From NCBI RefSeq assembly GCF_910591885.1, contig NC_063276.1:806001-870000 (forward strand): a DNA stretch of 64,000 nucleotides, given 5' to 3'. A program made the position numbers and the translations under genes. Shown in pieces: positions 55,901 to 64,000 of the stretch; positions within the stretch are counted from its first letter, which is position 1, and each line of letters opens with the position of its first letter. Under the pieces are notes generated by a model. It saw nothing but the letters and a program-made list of their open reading frames with translations. It was not told where the DNA came from and made no database searches. This DNA is from Bombus terrestris. Taxonomy: Eukaryota > Arthropoda > Insecta > Hymenoptera > Apidae.

Positions 55901-58900
55901 CGGCTGTACGAGTCAATGCAATTTTAGTTTTTAATTAACTATTTGGAAATTAATCTTCCGTTAACTATTTTCACGATCGTTAGTAAGAAATAGGAATTGC
56001 CATTGCGGTTCGTTTCAAGGCATCTCGATTTACGATATTACTGTAAATATATAATATAGAGCTGCTTAAATTAATCGCGGTGTAATTTGAAAAAAATCTT
56101 TCTTTCTGTGGAAAATATACATATAGATATATAGAGATAGGGGGTAAATAAATAAATTTTGTTGAAACATTGCTCCATAACTTGTTTTACACCTGCGGAT
56201 ATCGATATGTATTTCGCGGAATACTCGTCAACTATCTAAAAGCAATTTTGTTACCAACGATATATAATATTTACTTGTGCTACTGTAATTAAACCGTATC
56301 CTGCTGTCAAAAATAAGGAAGTCTTTGGATATTTTGCGCAACAGTGTGTACCATCAAAGATACAACATATTAAATTCTCCCCCTCCGATCGAATCGATAA
56401 AACGAGCTTATTAGTCGGCGAAGCTGGCTAACCGAGGATTACTTGTTTTTCTTTTGCCAACCGCTTTTTGCCTCTATTAATTGAACGAAGTTTTTACGTG
56501 ATTAAGATAAGAAATTCATGCGTACGCGTTTGCGCCTTGTTTATATACGTCTGATAAATGACCATTAACTAACGGAAATGATGACATATGAAAGAAAGAA
56601 AAGTAACGAGAGTAAAACGGTCGGGGAACTTTTGCTGCATTGTAATTGGTAAGCGGAATAATCAACGTCGAATCGAATGTATCGAGTTCTGTAGAGTAAG
56701 CGACTACAGTGAAGCAGGAATCGGGAAAAAATCGAGGTCGTCGTCATCGATCATCGTAATCGACGAAACGGGACAAGACAAGAAAACGAGTAGTAATACA
56801 AACTACTTTTTCGTCAAAACGGAAGCGGAAGGAAATCAATTATTCTCGAACGACGATAAATTTTCCTCCTTTGAGAATAAGCCGGGAAAAATATACAGGC
56901 GTAAGCCACGTAGAAGCTAAATCGATTCGCTTCTCCGAGATTAATCATTTATATTTGAGAAATTACACATCAATCGTGTATTCAAGCAAAGCGTGGTATG
57001 TACGGAACCACAATTTCATTCCAGGACCTTGTTCGTTGCAGAATCAGTTCCTCTTGGCATAAATTGAAATACGTCTACATACGTAGTTCGGAGTAATTTA
57101 TTCCAAAATTTACGGTTTAAAGCAAGATTGCCATTCGACACGATGAATTAAACGAGATAATATTCGAGATACACGTAATGCACGAAAATCAGTTTCTCGA
57201 ACGTTTTCGAATCTCCCGCTACAGTCACCGCAAATAGTCCCCGTTAAGATAAAACAGGAAATGTCGATATCGGTCATTGTGATATTCGCAGGAAAAAAAC
57301 AGATAATAAGACGGAAAGACGGTCTTGGTTTTTTTGCTCGTTTACCTTGCATTCGATGCTTTAAATGCATTTAATGCAACGCAGTTGTGCCTCTGAAAGG
57401 AGCATCTGCTGCGTTCGACGTCGTTTCCGATTGGATTTCTGCTAATCCCCTGCAAAAGAATGTGTGCCAACCCTGCACCAGATATTTAAGTTTGATTCTT
57501 TGTTTGCGAACGTTTGAACGTCTCTCCTTTGATTAAAGTAATTTGATGATTATTGTTTGCTGTAAATTGCAAATGGCGTTATTGCATGTAAATAAGATGG
57601 AAGAGTCGACGATAGAAATGCTTTAAAAAGAACTCTCGTGAGAATTCAACGTATCGTAGATTTCAACAAAATTTAATCGACAAAAATTCTTAATTTTGCG
57701 AATAACGTTAATATATTTCAATGAAAATTAATTTCAATATTTAATTTATTAATAATCAATATACAGTGGCTTTAAAAGGTATCGCATTTTTCAACGAAAC
57801 GCCACTTTATCGGCTCTTATGTTTCGCTTTCATAGTGCTAAATTTTTATAGCCGCGCAAAGATGCTACCAAGTGACGAGAATTTCCATATACTCGTACCG
57901 AGTTAATTGGCAGGTAAAACGTGCCAACACTTTCGGTAACCATCGTACGTATTACAATCTATTTTCTTTTATTATTTTCTACTGCATTAAGCGATATTTA
58001 AGAAACAATCGTGGTTATTCAAAAATGTATTACCAATTTGTTGGAACTGCAAAAACCGGCATAGGACTATTTATTATCCTATTCGAATAAAGTCGAAGGG
58101 ACGTACATAAATCTTCTGTTTAAAACATCAATCTTCTGGATCATTATCAGCTCCACGACGAATCTCATTCTCCACTTTGGTTTCTTGCTTATCCCTTTCC
58201 AAATTTTTCCCTCGATAATCTCCCTTTATCGTTGCAAACTGAAACTCGTTCAAATTGGAGATTTCGACAACTATTTAAGAAACACAATCTCTCTTTAAAA
58301 GGATCGATCCAGTGAAGTGAAGTTTCGTCAAAGATTGGACGATAGGATTAGGAACTGTCGATCGAGTGGAAGAACAGAAGACTGGAAGAACATTCTTTAA
58401 AAATCGTACCGTTGTTCGTTGGATCGAGTATTACATATCGAGTAGTATGTATTCACTTTGTAGATAATAATTAAGAGATGATAAAAATAATTAAGATATA
58501 ATCCTAGTAATTGAAACTGAAACCAACGATACGATGGAATCGGCGTTGTGAAAAATAATCTAGCGTAATAATAAATGATCTATGACTTGATACAATTACG
58601 TGATTTAATTATGTAGATACGAGTTACTCTGCAACATAATTAGACAGACACTGACATTAATTACAGCCATGAATTCCAAAACGGCTCAGGTCCATCGAGG
58701 AAATCAATCTTTTTTCTTAATTCGATATCGAATAATGTTCGTTAATCCATTATCGTTATATTGTATTATATTTTGGATATTTTATATATTTTCTCATATT
58801 ATGCGCGTTTTGCGAATTTTTCCACTTTTAAGTTTCACATAAACGCATAAAATCTCATAAAAATCTGCAGTCTATCCGTAGTCCTCTCTTTTCTCAAGGC

Positions 58901-61821
58901 AAAATTTAATTTCAAGTATTTTTTCTTTATTTATTCATTGACGTGATCAGAATCCGTGTAAACTGTAAATGTCATAGAAAGCGTGGATTCTCATCTGTCG
59001 CATGTATTCTGGTCGAGCAAGTTATTTTTTTTATTAGATTAACGATCGAAATTATCGACTCGCGTTATAATTACAGCAATTAGCAGATATCTAGACATCG
59101 AGTTAATACTCGTTCGTTTGTTATTGTCTTTGAATTTGATTGAAATTGTAAAGTCATTCTCTGGCTAGATCGGCCATCATTAAAATATTATGCGACGGAT
59201 CTTACGAAGAGACGTGTAAGTACGCTAACTTGGAAAACAAACGTTTAATCAATTTAATCATTTTTCGTCATTTACAATTACCTTCTATATGCAAATATTG
59301 CCCACATTTTTTGCTGTTACGATACTCTGTATAATTTGATTTGTAAAAAATACACTTACGGATATAGAAAATTCTCTAACTATTTTTAAATCAGCTTGTA
59401 TCACGATGGATACCTTGATTGGACTTTTCTACATCTATTAGTAAGTTACACAGGCTTATTAATTATCCGCTGCAAAATAGTTGGGAAACATAAAAGTTCT
59501 CAAACGATAAAAACATATTGTACGAGTTGATTCTTTCTAGATTTACTTCCATTACTTCAGGGAGAAAATTCAAAAATTATTTTTCTCGTTGTGCGCTATA
59601 AAATGATCGTATGTCGGAGAACAAATATTTTTTAGGTTAACGCCAATTTTACCGTCCATTTATTACAAAACAATTCTATCGTTGCATCTCCTACGAAAAT
59701 CCCAAAGTTGAGGAAGAAAGAATACATCGTCCATGTTCATGATCTAGTTTGATCCCTAATAGAGCTTCTGCAGATTTAGTTTCTTCTGTCAGCTAAACCT
59801 ATCACTGAACGTAATCTTGCCACACACATTGTAAAATAATTTTAACACAACAACATTAACAAGATGTAATCTGTTGAAATTGTAATATCACAGGGTAAAC
59901 TAAGCAGATTGCTGTTGACTGCAGCAGTACTTTAGAATAAAAAGATTTCATGCTACGGGGTGCATGAAACACGCGAGACTCGCCTCGGGAGCTGTACATT
60001 AAAAAACAATGAAAATATATTATTATTATTATATGTAATTATATATCATCTTTATAGAAGATACTCAAAATGACCAGGTTGCACTTTAAGGCAAGCTTGT
60101 GAACGTTTTGCCATTCCGGCTATGCTCCGAATGGATCCTGGTGTTTACCCAGTTTATTGGAAAGCTTGTTCTATTCAGAGTTTGCTTTGTTCGCAAAGTT
60201 CACTATATTTTATAAACGAAAACAAAAATGTTTTGTTACACTTACTGTTCTTTATGCTTTCGACTTGCTTTTACATCAGCAATTGTCCCATTTCCTACCT
60301 ATTTCCCTTGCGAGGGTAAGAATCGTTTTGGTTGAACCGTCGTACAGCTATTGTCACTTCCACTAGGTAGATTCGATTGCGCACATTGATAACGATAAAT
60401 ATGTATCTTATTGTTGTTCGTTTGAAAGTAATCGTACCATCGCGACTATTATTGAAGTTCCAAAATTAAAGGGAATGAATCAGCCTGTATACTCCGATGG
60501 CTGAGTCGAATCGTTGATCAAACTTTCCTACGTCTATATAGCATCGCTTCCATTAGCTGAACCTACATAACCTTATTACCGTAGCCATTATTAAGCCGTT
60601 AAGGTGAAAAAAGATAGTTCGTACATAGACGAGCATGCAGTTTCTAGCAGAACTCAGATCACCGGCCGCTATTCTCGTCACGTTCATCAATTCTGCCGAG
60701 CCTATCGTCGTGTCCACGATAAACCAGCTCTGTTAATGAATTCACAGGCCGCGACCGGATCATTCGACAGGTACAAGGTTTAATCGTCGTGATATTGCAC
60801 CGACACATGGTGCATCGTAATATCGCGTTCAGTAATTGCGCAATCCAACATCGATATGGCAGTATTTAAAGGTCAAGTAATACCTAACGTTGTTCTATCT
60901 TTTTTCTGCTACCTTTTTTCTCTTTGTTCCCTTTTGTAATTTTTCTAAAGGAAGGAACTTTTACGCGAAGCTTGCTTTATTAGTAATTTCGGTTTTCATT
61001 AGTTCACAGATTAAATAAAACCTCAAAACTGCTCTATTTTGTCAGAGAAGGTACGTTTATGCAGCTTCCTTTATTAATTCGAGCAAGTTGTATCGGTACA
61101 TCGATCGATAGCCATTGAAACGTCGAAGTAAGATAGGAGGGAAGGTTTTTCAGTTGCCTTTTATTAAAATTATAATTTTACGTAAAGCTGCGAATAATGC
61201 CGCTTCTTCGATACGTACGATTATGCTGTACGATTGTTCTATTGTTCGAGCGATTGTAAAATAGTTGCCATTTTTTTCGCTTCGAAGGGAGAAATGATGC
61301 TCCGTTGGATAAAAGGAAAAGATTCAGCGATATCGTTATATAAAGACGTCGCAGACATAGTTTGTAGACAGACACGTAGTTCCTTTGTCAAGTGGCTCGT
61401 GTTCTGTTATTTTAAAGAAGTTGAGTTTGGGGTTCGAGAGGTTCTTCCGTTCCGTTTTCGCTCGTTTAATGAAATATTGCATGTACGAGGCAAATCGATA
61501 TTTAGAAAAAGAGCCTCCACAATCATTTCTGTAAATTATTGTCATTTTTTACCGCAAGCAAAATAGTTTTCCTTTTTCGTTGTTGTTTTATTCCATATTA
61601 AAAATAAAGTTTCTGTAACTCTATAAAAGAAAGAAAGTTTCAACTTTGAATGTCTCGAAACACGATTTTTGCAGATTCGTCTTTCTTAAATTTTAATTTC
61701 GTTATACAAGTTCCTGTTAATGAACGACGGGGTTCACAGGTTAAGTAGGTAAGTAATTCATCGTATTTGCACAATACTTAATCATTTCGGCAACCAGTCC
61801 TTTTGCAAAAAAAAAAAGAAA

Positions 61822-61843
61822 AAAAAGAAAAGAAAAGAAAAGA
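61822..61843. repeat. (AAAAG)n short tandem repeat
   Basis: About four AAAAG-type units after a longer A-run. Confidence 0.75.
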
Positions 61844-63823
61844 CATACGAACGGAACGAGACTATTCAAGCGACTTTTCTATGATTTTATGGAACATTCG
61901 AAAAAATGGAAAATTTCGAGATGTTTTATATCTGCGAAAAATCGTTCAAATTTAAGTATTAACAGATATTTGTCTTTTTTCACGATAGCATTTTTCAATT
62001 AATTTCGCCATTACGAAAAGTTCATCGAAATAAAAGTTCCAACTTGAACTTGAACTGTAAGATGTTCGTGAAATGTTCGCGTTTCATGGATTGTATTATT
62101 ACGACTCATTGCAACCGTGCAACAAAGACTCTACGGTTGAATTATGAATTCGTCCCGGAAGTTTACCTACAGAAATAATGCGAATTCCGCGTTTCGTGTG
62201 CTGCCGATGTCGTATATGACGTACAATTATAAATTATAAACTCACTCAATTATAAACTCACGATTCCGATTCTGATTTCTCATCGGCCTGGCAAACTACG
62301 AATATTAACCAGCCTGTTACGAGATGGAAGTCGATGAGAAAATTCTCGATCAAACTTTCCCATTCAATACGTTTCCATCGAACGTTGCTTTATCGAAATT
62401 TCCACTCGAAATTTTCGCTTTGTTGTATTTCCACTTCGAATATTTTGCTATGAGACAGTCGAGTACTCTACAGTTTGAGTATATCCGAGTAATTTTAACA
62501 ATTCTTGTGCTTGTACATTTATGTTTAATTTATATACATATCTTACATAGTAATTTCTATTTTAATTTATATAATAATTTATATGTTAATTTGTATATTT
62601 GTATATTCGTGTATATACTAATTTATATTTATACTGGACGATACTTTTATCAGTTTTATTTGCATATACTCTTTTATTTTAGCCTTTTATGTAGAAAACA
62701 GCAACGTGTTTAGTTATCCATATTTCATTTCTCGTCTTACTTCATCGATTTAATATTCGATGAAAAATATAGAAAGACAAAGACACGTAAATATGGAAGA
62801 AAAGGGTGTATAATTCGCCCGCGAATTATTATATTCGACGGATCGGTGCGCATTTTCCCTACAATTATAACATGATACTATTAATAATTCTAATTTATAT
62901 TTATTAATTTTAATTTAATTTATATTTATTAAATTATATTAAATTTACTATTATTTTATTAATTTGCATTTATATTTAGCGTAGGTAATTTTAATCTCGG
63001 TTAAATTTATACCATTGAATACAAGATTCGTTTCTTGAAATTCTTGAATGCATGCATAAAATCATTCTTTCTTATTCGAAAACAGATATCAAGGAATCGA
63101 CATTCCAAGATGATACCCTTTCTATTTCTATAGTATAGACAGAAAGAAACTGCAGATCAGATTTACCAACGAGACTAAAAATAGTCGTTATTATCTCATA
63201 TGTATATGGATCGCTATTTTAAACGCGTTCGATCGAAGGATAGGATGATTCGTATTCAAATTGGAGAATCTGTCATACGAGATAAATATTCCTCATGATT
63301 TATTCCAAGAATCGAAACGTATATATAATTATCTGCGTTTATACAAATTATTTTTCCAATAATCGTTCAACTGTATCGATCGGTGAATGTTTCCATGAAG
63401 CGATCGTTTAACTTTAGAAGTAAAAAATTGGTAAAAAATTTACAATAAAGCAATGTCTCAGATTTTTTGTCGATACCGTCATTAATGCTGGAACCATCGA
63501 TCAATCTTTAAAAAAGAACGTATGTAGATATGTAGATTATACGTAAGCGATTACAATTAAAATGATATGTCTAATGATGCGATAAGTCTAGTTTGCCTCT
63601 ATGATTGCCGATAGCGGTTTTATTAAATTTATCAATTCGCTTGTATATTTCTACTAGTTTATTTTGCAAAAAATTCCAACCCATAGAACGATTCTTACGT
63701 TATACATTTATTAATATTACCGAGCTATAGTTCCATTTTTAGGTTCGTAATCATTTTGCAGAGAATTTTCAAGCAGCTGGAGATGCGATCCGGAAAGTAT
63801 CTAGTAATTCGAGATTATGGAGA

Positions 63824-64000
63824 TTCTCGAGACTTTCGGAATTTTCGAAAATTACATAGACCAGAATACGGAGCAAAAGTATTTCAGATATAATATTTCC
63901 TAATAAAATATTATATCCATCGCTTATTTCGCTATTACTTTGCTCCATATTCTGGCCTAAATAATTGTGTAAGTCTGGAAAATCCCGAAATTCTCGGGAG
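63824..64000. repeat. long imperfect inverted repeat at window edge
   Basis: Two arms of roughly 80-90 bp face each other around a central perfect 11-bp stem, GATATAATATT (63887-63897) and AATATTATATC (63907-63917), with a 9-nt loop. Further out, CCAGAATACGGAGCAAA on the left pairs with TTTGCTCCATATTCTGG on the right, and CTCGAGACTTTCGG with CCCGAAATTCTCGGG. The right arm reaches the end of the window and may continue. It could be a MITE or a hairpin-RNA source. Confidence 0.65.

Larger units (their letters stand above)
52074..64000. other. upstream GPCR intron or intergenic DNA
   Basis: The TM6 exon needs an upstream exon, but no sequence on the minus strand from here to the edge reads as TM1-TM5 of a receptor. 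The stretch is therefore probably a long intron of that gene. It contains a possible copia-type LTR (52718-52965), GC-richer patches near 54.1-54.4 and 60.6-60.85 kb, small hairpins near 59.94-60.0 kb and the inverted repeat at the right edge. No other gene could be supported. Confidence 0.5.

Noticed and set aside
62324..62713. 129-codon plus-strand frame with hydrophobic Tyr/Ile/Leu-rich end
   Set aside because: The hydrophobic part comes from simple TTTATAT-rich DNA; there is no recognisable family and no splice or promoter context.

Overview
The window is nuclear DNA from an insect, most likely a bee-like hymenopteran. The evidence is AT-rich spacers with GC-richer patches, GT-AG introns up to about 30 kb, and a mariner-type MITE and an R1-like retroposon of kinds I associate with bees and other insects. 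The species assignment is inference from sequence style. No bacterial, plasmid or CRISPR feature is present.

Three protein genes and one tRNA gene can be supported. (1) Plus strand, 1718-39910: a complete tandem-kinase gene of the MSK / RPS6KA5 / JIL-1 family. It has six coding exons that join in frame to 937 codons. The first coding exon is separated from the rest by a 30.6-kb intron, while half of the first kinase domain, the whole second kinase domain and the tail sit in one 1962-bp exon. An Inr plus DPE core promoter lies about 420 bp before the start codon. (2) Minus strand, 44798-44870: tRNA-Arg(ACG) with a T-run terminator. (3) Minus strand, 45179-45843: a two-exon UPF0488 (C8orf33-like) gene with an E2F-type site just upstream. 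(4) Minus strand, 50183-52073: the last two coding exons of a peptide GPCR of the pyrokinin/CAPA/neuromedin-U-receptor type, covering TM6, TM7 and a long cytoplasmic tail. Exons for TM1-TM5 were not found and probably lie beyond 64000.

The rest is introns, possible 3'UTR and intergenic DNA carrying mobile-element relics. These include an 892-bp solo LTR with intact TG...CA ends, a 4-bp target duplication, and its own TATA, initiator and AATAAA signals (18322-19213, minus). There is a 213-bp near-palindromic mariner MITE with TA duplications (25900-26112) and two further short inverted-repeat elements (41101-41235, 43990-44328). A 5'-truncated non-LTR retroposon has a 16-bp target duplication and an A-rich tail (49581-49827). 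There is a possible copia-type 5' LTR with a tRNA-like primer site (52718-52965). A long imperfect inverted repeat runs off the right edge (63824-64000).

I found no strong candidate for a wholly new biological system. The observations most worth checking are the E2F/DRE composite at 46924-46961 with no visible gene start beside it, the hairpin-dense block at 10388-10492, the degenerate tandem repeats at 15.3-15.85 kb and 17.3-18.3 kb, the terminal inverted repeat, and the transposons themselves.
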